Shown here: one piece after another, positions 1-5,267 of the stretch
Position numbering within the stretch: the stretch's first letter is position 1
Layout of the letters: each line of letters begins with the position of its first letter
Source: Lysobacterales bacterium
GTDB taxonomy: Bacteria > Pseudomonadota > Gammaproteobacteria > Xanthomonadales > Rhodanobacteraceae
Direction: 5' to 3'
Length of the DNA: 5,269 nucleotides
NCBI GenBank assembly: GCA_013298265.1
Contig: JAAFHE010000321.1
Coordinates: forward strand, 1 to 5,269
Made by a program: the position numbers and the translations under genes
Notes under the pieces: generated by a model
Told to the model about the DNA's origin: nothing
Database searches by the model: none
What the model saw: the letters and a program-made list of their open reading frames with translations, nothing else

Positions 1-936
1 ACGGTCGCGAAGCTTCTTGGCTTCAACAGCGTGATGCGCGTGCTGAACTCTTACGGCACCACGGAAACGCAGCGCGGCACGACGTATTTCGAGGCGTCCG
101 GCGCGCGCCACCAGAGCGGTCTCGTACCGGCCGGCGAGGCATCGCCGGACACGGTCATACGCGTACTCAACGCGATGGGCAAGCCGTGCGGACTGTCCGA
201 GGTCGGTGATCTCTTCGTGGAGAGTCATGCGCTGTCGCGAGGCTATCTCAACGATGCGCAACTCACCGCCGAGGTCTTCAGCGAACTCGGCGACGGGCTC
301 AGACGCTATCGCACCGGCGATGTCGGCTGCCGCTTGCCCGACGGCACGATCCTGCTGCTCGGGCGCAAGGACAGTCAGGTCAAGGTACGCGGATTCCGCG
401 TCGAGATCGGCGAGATTGAGGCGCACGTGCGCAGCCTGGACGCGGTGCGGGAGGCGGCCGTGGTTCCGCAGCGGCGCCAGGGCGACGAGTCGGCACTCGT
501 GGCCTACGTGGTGCCGGCTGGCGGCGTCGACGACGAGCGCCGCTTGCGCGCTGACGTGCTGGCGCACCTCGGCGCGAGCCTGCCGTCGTACATGGTGCCG
601 GCCGCCGTCGTGATCTTGCCGCGCCTGCCGCTGACGCCGAACGGCAAGCTTGATCGGCGTGCGCTGCCCGAGCCCGCGTGGGACGACGCGGTGGGATCCG
701 TCGCGCCGCGTGACGATCTCGAAGCGGCGGTAGCTTCGATCTGGGCCCAGGTGCTGGGTCTCGAACGAGTCGGCGTGGAAGACAACTTTTTCGCCCTCGG
801 CGGTCACTCCATGCTGATGGTGCTTCTGCTCGTCCGGATCCAGGAGCGGTTCGGTTCGGCTGCCGACGTCGGCCGGATCCTGTCGTGCAGCACGGTTGCT
901 GAGCAGGCCCGCGTACTGTCGGAGTCCGGCGCATGA
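1..936 (+). CDS. NRPS C-terminal part: adenylation domain (second half) plus peptidyl carrier domain, 5' partial
   Basis: The reading frame is open from base 1, so the gene starts outside the window; 311 residues are visible (residue 1 = bases 1-3). The protein activates a carboxylic or amino acid as an adenylate and loads it on its own carrier domain. A-domain core motifs appear in order: A5 NSYGTTETQ (16-24), A6 GDLFVESHALSRGYL (69-83), A7 YRTGD with the ribose-binding Asp107, A8 RGFRVEIGEIE (130-140), A9 LPSYMVP (194-200), and A10 NGKLDRRALP with catalytic Lys216. A PCP domain follows (about 238-308); LGGHS carries the phosphopantetheine Ser270. It ends there: no thioesterase, reductase or condensation domain. 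A5 has Thr where most NRPS A domains have Pro (YGPTE), and continues as QR, a form I associate with Lys2-type aminoadipate-activating domains. Stop TGA 934-936; the KASIII-like gene follows after 50 bases on the same strand, probably in one operon. Domain calls are firm; the substrate is not known. Confidence 0.96.
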   Translation, partial: TVAKLLGFNSVMRVLNSYGTTETQRGTTYFEASGARHQSGLVPAGEASPDTVIRVLNAMGKPCGLSEVGDLFVESHALSRGYLNDAQLTAEVFSELGDGLRRYRTGDVGCRLPDGTILLLGRKDSQVKVRGFRVEIGEIEAHVRSLDAVREAAVVPQRRQGDESALVAYVVPAGGVDDERRLRADVLAHLGASLPSYMVPAAVVILPRLPLTPNGKLDRRALPEPAWDDAVGSVAPRDDLEAAVASIWAQVLGLERVGVEDNFFALGGHSMLMVLLLVRIQERFGSAADVGRILSCSTVAEQARVLSESGA

Positions 937-983
937 ATCGCGGCGCGTCGATCGCGCGCCAAGACAGGCCAGGGAGATACTGA
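933..983 (+). other. Possible 16-codon coupling ORF between the NRPS and KASIII-like genes
   Basis: An ATG at 933-935 overlaps the NRPS stop as ATGA and opens a 16-codon frame (MNRGASIARQDRPGRY) that stops with TGA at 981-983, three bases before the KASIII-like ATG at 987. It contains that gene's Shine-Dalgarno site. ATGA overlaps often allow re-initiation by terminating ribosomes, so it could couple translation of the two genes. No strong ribosome binding site of its own is visible, and a frame this short can occur by chance. Confidence 0.15.
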
Positions 984-986
984 TCC

Positions 987-1931
987 ATGTCCCACGCATT
1001 CGGCATCCTCGCACCGAGCTACGTGCTTGGCGAGGAGGAACTGAAGGTCGATTCCCTCGCCAGCCGCAAGGCGGTGCTTGAGCGCTACAAGATGCCGGAC
1101 CGGCATGAACTCTGGGGCTGGGACTGTTACCGCAAGACGAATCGCAGCCGTACCGAACTTGCCCATGAAAGCGTGAACGCAACGCTGGCGCGCGGCGGCG
1201 TCGCGACATCGGACATCGATGCGCTGATCATCTGCTGCGGCGACGGCTTGAACTACCACGCGCAGAACCGCTTCGTCAGCGAGCTGTCTGAGCGCCTCGA
1301 TCTGCGCTGCGACTTCGTCACCTGGATCGGCGGCGCCGGATGCGCATCGCCGTTTTCGGCGGTGAAGATCGCCCGGTCACTGGTGCTCGGCGATGCCTAT
1401 CGCAATGTTCTCGTGATCACCGTAGACAAGGTGGACAATGACGCGGCGCGCTTTCAGCGCTATGGCGTGTTCAGCGACGGCGCGTGCAGCTTCATCGTGC
1501 GCGGCGCGGGCGCCGTCGATTTCGCTGTCGTCGGCGCCGAGGTTTCGACGTCGCTGTCGTCCCTGCGCAACGGCGGTCAGGACCTCGCGCAGAAGTGCCA
1601 GCTGATCCAGTCGGTGTTCAAGCGCCTCGAAGGCGCAGCGACGTTTCCGTTCGCCGGCAGCGCCTTCTTCGGCAGCAACGTCTTTCTTCCGATCCAGCAG
1701 CTGGAGCTGTCGGTCATGCCTGTCAAAGGGCTCGTCGCGTACCGGCGCAACACGGCGCGCTATGGACACTGCTCCGGAGGCGACCCGTTCATCAACCTGG
1801 TCGACTTCTATGCCGACGCGGACGCCTGCTCACCGACGACGTCCGTCTTGGCGTCGAGCGCCTATGGGCACTTCGGAGCGATTCTGCTGGAGCGCTGCGG
1901 CGTCGTGGGCGGCATCAGTCCTGGGGCGTGA
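987..1931 (+). CDS. FabH/KASIII-like ketoacyl-ACP synthase family protein with altered catalytic triad
   Basis: A 314-residue protein, close to the length of E. coli FabH (317), with the thiolase-fold layout of the KASIII family. The active-site Cys119 lies in WIGGAGCASP, where FabH has its ACAGF nucleophile, followed by the usual helix (AVKIARSLVLG). FSDGACSF (162-169) matches the FabH FGDGA segment, and SSAYGHFGAILLER (290-303) matches the C-terminal strand. By hand alignment the FabH PHQAN motif (catalytic His) is here PIQQL (235-239) with Ile236 at the His position. The FabH HGNTS motif (catalytic Asn) is YGHCS, with His261 at the Asn position. Cys-only or Cys-His members of this family in secondary metabolism transfer acyl groups rather than decarboxylate and condense, so acyl transfer to or from a carrier-bound intermediate is my inference. 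The start is fixed by AGGGAGA at 971-977 (9-base spacing) and an in-frame stop at 981. The gene lies directly behind the NRPS gene; its last 17 bases overlap the opposing carrier-protein gene. Cytosolic; no signal peptide seen. Confidence 0.88.
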   Translation: MSHAFGILAPSYVLGEEELKVDSLASRKAVLERYKMPDRHELWGWDCYRKTNRSRTELAHESVNATLARGGVATSDIDALIICCGDGLNYHAQNRFVSELSERLDLRCDFVTWIGGAGCASPFSAVKIARSLVLGDAYRNVLVITVDKVDNDAARFQRYGVFSDGACSFIVRGAGAVDFAVVGAEVSTSLSSLRNGGQDLAQKCQLIQSVFKRLEGAATFPFAGSAFFGSNVFLPIQQLELSVMPVKGLVAYRRNTARYGHCSGGDPFINLVDFYADADACSPTTSVLASSAYGHFGAILLERCGVVGGISPGA

Positions 1932-2193
1932 GTCGTGCCAAAAGCGCGGCTTGCAGCAGGAGGGCCACGTCAGCGATCGAACGGCACTGGAACACGTTAA
2001 TGATCTCGTCCGGCTCGAGCGAAACGTCGAGCGCCTCTTGCACGTTCGCGAGCGCCATGACGAGACCCATCGAATCGACGAGCTGCGATAATTCGGATTC
2101 GCCGGTCGCCGTCGCAGCGTCGACGGATACTGCTGACAATGCATCGATGATGATGCGTTCGAGGGCTTCGGTGTCGGTGGACGGCGGGTTCAT
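1915..2193 (-). CDS. Free-standing acyl/peptidyl carrier protein (carrier 1, DSM motif)
   Basis: A 92-residue acidic protein of typical carrier-protein size. The motif LVDSMGLVMAL (38-48) places the phosphopantetheine-accepting serine at Ser41; the usual DSL is here DSM. Helix I (EALERIIIDALSAV), the hydrophobic helix II after the serine, and a C-terminal helix (IADVALLLQAALLARL) fit the four-helix fold. It would carry an acyl or aminoacyl group on a phosphopantetheine arm in the cytosol. The frame stays open far upstream on this strand, but that stretch is the shadow of the GNAT gene; ATG 2193-2191 gives the expected length. No clear Shine-Dalgarno site precedes it (ACCCTGCGCCG), so the start is less certain than the domain. 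The stop lies inside the 3' end of the KASIII-like gene (17-base convergent overlap), and the 5' end shares a divergent spacer with the GNAT gene. Likely partners are the neighbouring KASIII-like, GNAT or ATP-grasp enzymes (inference). Confidence 0.85.
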   Translation of the reverse strand: MNPPSTDTEALERIIIDALSAVSVDAATATGESELSQLVDSMGLVMALANVQEALDVSLEPDEIINVFQCRSIADVALLLQAALLARLTPQD

Positions 2194-2262
2194 CGGCGCA
2201 GGGTAACATGACCGTCCGCCGATCCGGCCGGCTGGATTTCTTGTTCGTGCAGGGAGAATGCG
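2194..2262. promoter_or_regulatory. Divergent intergenic region with imperfect 16-bp palindrome (2222-2237)
   Basis: This 69-base spacer separates the start codons of carrier 1 (leftward) and the GNAT gene (rightward), so it should hold the 5' signals of both. ATCCGGCCGGCTGGAT at 2222-2237 is a palindrome with 7 of 8 pairs matched; the mismatch is 2226/2233. It lies 28 bases from one start codon and 25 from the other, a reasonable place for an operator controlling both. I see no convincing -35/-10 pair on either strand. The GNAT Shine-Dalgarno AGGGAGA is at 2251-2257. GC-rich DNA gives such palindromes by chance, so the operator role is tentative. Confidence 0.3.
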
Positions 2263-3327
2263 ATGAACTCCGTGGACCCCCGGACTCCGCTCCGGATCGT
2301 CGTGACCTCGGATGCGGGTGACATCGACATCGACGCACTCGTTGCGCTGAGCGACAACGCCTGGCGCCGCAACTACGACGGCAAGGTGCGCGTCGTGTAC
2401 GACGCTGACTATTACGAGTGGCTGCTCGGCGGCAGCGACTGGTTCGCCGCGCTCGCGCTCACCGGCGACGGCAAGCCGGTCGGTTTCATCGTCTCGCTGC
2501 TGCGTACGTTGAACGTCAGCGGCGAGCGGTTTCCCACTGCGTACACGACGGCCTGGGCGGTCGATCCGGCATACCGCCGCACCGGCGTTTCGCTGCGCCT
2601 GTGGCAGGCCAATCGCGAGACGATCCGGGAACGCGGATTTTTCGGCGTCGCCGCGGCGCACGGCGGATATTCCGGGACGCGCGCAGGCGTCGTCTTTCGC
2701 GAGCCAGCGGAACGGCGCGGTTTCACGATCGGGCTGCAGAAGGGCGCCATCTGGAGCCGGGCGCTGACGGGCAGGGCGCCGCCGCCGGCGCAGCACGCGC
2801 CCGTCGGCATGCGACGACTCTGCTTCGTCGACGGCCCTTACGTAATCGAAGACCAGGACGCACCGGTCGATCGTGAAACATTCGAGCAACTGGTCGCGTC
2901 GAACGCCCGGCTCGCGTTCGCCCCGTCGGAGAATTTTGCGCAGATCTACTTCAACAGCGAGCTGACACGCTCCGGCACGATGTGGCTCGAGCCCAGTCGC
3001 GGCATGCGCTGCGCGGTGGGTTTCTCGATTTTTACGCTCGCGCTCGACGACGCGGAAATCGGCCTGGTCGGGCGCATCCAGTTTTTCCTGTCGTTCGGCT
3101 GCGACGACGAGCGCAAGGAGATCGCGCTCGCAGCGATGTCCGGCTTCCTGCACCGCGCCGGCTGCTCGTCCGTGTCGTTGGTCGATCAGAATCAGATCGC
3201 GCACGCGACGCTTGATCGCTGCGGTTTCGTCAGGACGCCGGACGAGGTGACGTTCAGTTTCTGGTCGCGCGAGCCGCTGGTCGCCCCCTTCGACGATCTG
3301 TCGTCCTGCTCGCTCGACTGGCTGTAA
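2263..3327 (+). CDS. GNAT-family acyltransferase, probable tandem two-domain form
   Basis: A 354-residue protein, about twice a single GNAT domain. The N-terminal half (about 1-165) has the GNAT core: a strand AALALTGDGKPVGFIVSLL (62-80), then motif A, AWAVDPAYRRTGVSLRLW (97-114). R105-x-x-G108-x-S110 fits the acyl-CoA pyrophosphate loop (R/Q-x-x-G-x-G/A) except for Ser at the last position. A RRGF turn follows at 151-154. The C-terminal half (about 185-335) ends with HATLDRCGFVRTPDEVTFSFW (314-334, taken as two parts ATLDRCGF and EVTFSFW), which resembles the end of a second GNAT domain, but I find no clear second CoA loop, so it may be degenerate. Tandem GNATs are known, for example mycothiol synthase MshD. 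It probably acylates an amine of the pathway product or of a carrier-bound intermediate (inference). AGGGAGA at 2251-2257, 5 bases before ATG, fixes the start. It converges on the ATP-grasp gene with an 11-base gap. Confidence 0.82.
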   Translation: MNSVDPRTPLRIVVTSDAGDIDIDALVALSDNAWRRNYDGKVRVVYDADYYEWLLGGSDWFAALALTGDGKPVGFIVSLLRTLNVSGERFPTAYTTAWAVDPAYRRTGVSLRLWQANRETIRERGFFGVAAAHGGYSGTRAGVVFREPAERRGFTIGLQKGAIWSRALTGRAPPPAQHAPVGMRRLCFVDGPYVIEDQDAPVDRETFEQLVASNARLAFAPSENFAQIYFNSELTRSGTMWLEPSRGMRCAVGFSIFTLALDDAEIGLVGRIQFFLSFGCDDERKEIALAAMSGFLHRAGCSSVSLVDQNQIAHATLDRCGFVRTPDEVTFSFWSREPLVAPFDDLSSCSLDWL

Positions 3328-3338
3328 AGATCCGATTG

Positions 3339-4697
3339 CTAGGCTTCGAACACAAGGCCGGTCATCGCGCCGCGTGCCGAGTTGATCGGGCCTTCATGCT
3401 CATCGGGGAGAATTCGCAGGTATGTGCCGCCGAAGACGTCGCCGAAGCAGAATCCGCCCCAGATGGCCTTGCACGGCGCGTATCCTTCGTCGCCCCACTG
3501 ATAGGCGAAGGTGCGCGGCTTGAAGAATTCCTGCGCGATCCAATCGCCTTCGTCGAGCGCCATGCGGATGGCGTCTTCCCACTGCGCTGCGGACGTGCTT
3601 TCGCCCATGAAAACCTGGTCGCCGCCGTATCCCTGACCTTTCTTGAGTACGAGTTCGCGCTGGTTGGAACGCAGCAGACCGGATAACCCGCCGCGGTGTT
3701 CGCGGAAGACGACCTCGCTATCTGTAACTTCGCGCGTCCATGGAATGTAGCGGCGAATGGACTCCCTGTCGTCTTCGCCATAGAGATCGGAATCGAGTGC
3801 CTGCGACAGGAGCGCCAGGTTGCGCTTGCTGCCGAAATAGCCGGAGACCGGCGTGTTGAAATAGCTGATACGCCCGCGCTTGAAGGCAAGGACGAAACGC
3901 GCGGGGTAGAACTTGTAGCGCAGGTATTCCCAGACGGCGTGCAGACGCACTTCGCCACAGTACAGGTCGCCGTCGCGTTCCTGGATGTCGCGCGCACCAC
4001 ACCGCACGAGCGTGCCGCGCGCGCCGCCGCCGACGTTGGCCAACGCCTCGTGAAAAACCGCTTGCGGAAGATCCTTGCAGCCGGCGAAGGCCGGCCGGTC
4101 GCCGTCGGAGACAACGGCGACGTTGACGGTATCGGAAGCGATGCCGCCATCGAGCGTTGCGCGGATGACGTGCTCGAAAAGCGTGAGCATGCATCGCTGT
4201 GGCTTGGGCTCGAGGCCAGTTGCTGCGACGAAGCGCGAATACGCGTGCGAGTGCTGGTAGATGTCCAGCATGAACTCTGTTTCTATGCCGCCCAGGCTGC
4301 CGAACGGATTGATCTCGACGCACTTGAAACCGGAGTCGCTGTCGATGAGGTCCGCGCGCCCGATCGCGATGTCCAGTCCGTGTGGTGGCGTGAGCAGCAT
4401 CGACGCGAGTTGAGGCGGCTTGATCTGGTAGTAGTCGGTGATCTTCGCGACGTCGTCGCCGAAGATCGTGCCTGGAATCGAGCGCATCAGCCGGAAGACA
4501 GAAGTCGTCGCGCGCGCAATCTCTTGCTGCTGTGCCGACGAGATGAAGGTAGGCCAGCACTGCACAGGATAGTCGGTGTGGAATCCGGTCACGTCCACTG
4601 GCCGCGCGGCATCCGGGTTGCGCTCGACAAATTCGAGGAAGCGCGCCCCTGTGGGCGACATTTGCGCCGCGCGATCTTTGAAGTGGCTTGGAATCAT
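3339..4697 (-). CDS. ATP-grasp ligase, circularly permuted (glutathionylspermidine-synthase-like) type
   Basis: A 452-residue protein with ATP-grasp signatures in permuted order: FKCVEINPFGSLGGIE (124-139), whose acidic and Asn residues suit Mg-ATP binding; SYFNTPVSGYFGSKRNLALLS (278-298, read as a strand then an SKRNLALLS helix); a Gly-rich ATP loop LVLKKGQGYGGDQVFMGE (349-366) with Lys352/353; then W373 and DWIAQEFF (385-392), where the family has a VaQE-like strand contacting adenine. Such enzymes activate a carboxylate as an acyl phosphate and join it to an amine or thiol. Encoded 53 bases downstream of a carrier protein on the same strand, it may load or extend an amino acid on that carrier, or make an amide in the final product (inference). 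The first ATG is chosen: GGAAAG (4702-4707) lies 4 bases upstream; Met13 has no such site. TAG stop at 3339-3341. No signal peptide or membrane segment. I do not recognise a specific named homologue. Confidence 0.82.
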   Translation of the reverse strand: MIPSHFKDRAAQMSPTGARFLEFVERNPDAARPVDVTGFHTDYPVQCWPTFISSAQQQEIARATTSVFRLMRSIPGTIFGDDVAKITDYYQIKPPQLASMLLTPPHGLDIAIGRADLIDSDSGFKCVEINPFGSLGGIETEFMLDIYQHSHAYSRFVAATGLEPKPQRCMLTLFEHVIRATLDGGIASDTVNVAVVSDGDRPAFAGCKDLPQAVFHEALANVGGGARGTLVRCGARDIQERDGDLYCGEVRLHAVWEYLRYKFYPARFVLAFKRGRISYFNTPVSGYFGSKRNLALLSQALDSDLYGEDDRESIRRYIPWTREVTDSEVVFREHRGGLSGLLRSNQRELVLKKGQGYGGDQVFMGESTSAAQWEDAIRMALDEGDWIAQEFFKPRTFAYQWGDEGYAPCKAIWGGFCFGDVFGGTYLRILPDEHEGPINSARGAMTGLVFEA

Positions 4698-4750
4698 GGG
4701 TCTTTCCGATCAGGCAGGATGACGGGCGGCGGTCGGGGCGGTCCTCCGCG
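4698..4750 (-). other. Short spacer between carrier 2 and ATP-grasp genes
   Basis: 53 bases separate the carrier 2 stop from the ATP-grasp start on the minus strand. It holds the weak GGAAAG ribosome binding site of the ATP-grasp gene and GC-rich sequence without a convincing hairpin or T-run, so read-through as one transcript is likely. Confidence 0.5.
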
Positions 4751-5026
4751 TCAGCCGCGCTTCGCAGCTCGGTAGTCCGTGATTCCAGTCTCGATGGCGC
4801 GGACAAGGTCGACGACCAGCATCGACTGGTACATTTCGAGGATGTGCTCCGGGGAGAACTCCACGTCGTACTTGGATTCGGCGCGCGCGACCACTGCGGT
4901 CAGGCCGAGCGAATCGAAGCCGATATCGCCGAGATCGGTATCTGGCCCGATACTGTCGCGCTCGAGTTCGTACCCGGACTGCAGCGCCTCGAGCACCAGG
5001 GTTTGCACGGCGGCGGTCAGATCCAT
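4751..5026 (-). CDS. Free-standing acyl/peptidyl carrier protein (carrier 2, GFDSL motif)
   Basis: A 91-residue protein with a canonical carrier-protein core: DTDLGDIGFDSLGLTAVVA (29-47), with Ser39 as the phosphopantetheine site, followed by an acidic helix II-III region (EFSPEHILEMYQSMLVVDLVRAIE) ending in the final helix. The tail ITDYRAAKRG is basic and probably disordered. It would present an acyl or aminoacyl thioester to pathway enzymes. ATG 5026-5024 is supported by CAGGAA at 5039-5034 on the minus strand, 7 bases upstream. The frame stays open back to a TAG at 5165-5167 but has no ATG, GTG or TTG in between, so this start is the natural one. It lies just upstream of the ATP-grasp gene in the same direction, which makes a carrier-ligase pair likely. 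It differs clearly from carrier 1 in sequence and has the standard DSL rather than DSM, so the two probably hold different cargo or meet different partners (inference). Confidence 0.92.
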   Translation of the reverse strand: MDLTAAVQTLVLEALQSGYELERDSIGPDTDLGDIGFDSLGLTAVVARAESKYDVEFSPEHILEMYQSMLVVDLVRAIETGITDYRAAKRG

Positions 5027-5096
5027 GAGCTTGTTCCTGTGTGTTTTGTCGTCGGGGAGTGTCCGCGCGGCGCGCGCAGCGCCGGCGCGTCGGAAT
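5027..5096 (-). other. Upstream region of carrier 2 without a recognised gene
   Basis: This stretch holds the carrier 2 ribosome binding site (5034-5039) and the GC hairpin. I see no convincing promoter boxes, so carrier 2 may be transcribed from further upstream, beyond the window. Confidence 0.4.
5064..5089. other. GC-rich hairpin upstream of carrier 2
   Basis: The arms CGCGCGGCGC (5064-5073) and GCGCCGGCGCG (5079-5089) pair over 10 base pairs with a single bulged G and a 5-base loop (GCGCA). On the minus strand it lies just after a possible stop codon (TCA at 5097-5099 on plus) and before the carrier 2 ribosome binding site. There is no T-run after it in either direction, so it is not a standard intrinsic terminator. 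It could be an mRNA-stabilising or processing stem between genes, or simply a product of high GC content. Confidence 0.35.
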
Positions 5097-5267
5097 TCAC
5101 GGCGGCGTACTTCTTCGCCTGGGTAGTCCGGAACGTGGCCGCGATCGATACGCGGCAGGTTGGGCTAACAATGGGTTGCAATAGACCTGCGCCTCCCGAG
5201 GCTGCGCGTCGCAGCTGCGCACTTCGTCGGCTACCAACGCCGCAGCCCGCAGGCCCACGCCGAAGGG
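5097..5267 (-). CDS. Possible C-terminal fragment of a further minus-strand gene (3' end only, frame uncertain)
   Basis: On the minus strand a frame is open from the window edge for 56 codons to TGA at 5099-5097. Its first 30 or so codons (PFGVGLRAAALVADEVRSCD onward, to about residue 30) have third positions mostly G or C, as in the real genes here, and read like a helix. After residue 30 (VYCNPLLAQ) coding character fades and the tail becomes Arg/Pro/Ser-rich. The carrier 2 frame, open from 5164 leftward, then looks more protein-like (NLPRIDRGHVPDYPGEEVRR). Either the gene simply ends at 5097, or the two frames are parts of one sequence joined by a frameshift near 5155-5170. No family is recognised. 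It would be the gene upstream of carrier 2 in the same operon. Confidence 0.3.
   Translation of the reverse strand, partial: PFGVGLRAAALVADEVRSCDAQPREAQVYCNPLLAQPAAYRSRPRSGLPRRRSTPP

Noticed and set aside
380..1259. Minus-strand open frames opposite the NRPS and KASIII-like genes
   Set aside because: Arg/Pro/Ala-rich translations without motifs, mirroring the codon bias of well-supported plus-strand genes.
1484..2206. 240-codon plus-strand frame running from inside the KASIII-like gene over carrier 1
   Set aside because: Its first half is a +1 shadow of the KASIII-like gene and its second half is antisense to carrier 1; low-complexity Arg-rich start.
2194..3204. Long minus-strand open frame upstream of carrier 1
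   Set aside because: It is the antisense shadow of the GNAT gene; its sequence is Arg/Ala/Asp-rich without motifs, and a carrier protein of normal size starts at 2193.
3328..3338. Possible bidirectional terminator between the GNAT and ATP-grasp genes
   Set aside because: Only 11 bases with no stem or T-run.
3696..4775. 359-codon plus-strand open frame opposite the ATP-grasp gene
   Set aside because: It lies antisense to a protein with clear ATP-grasp motifs, has no recognisable domain or good ribosome binding site, and is expected in GC-rich DNA.
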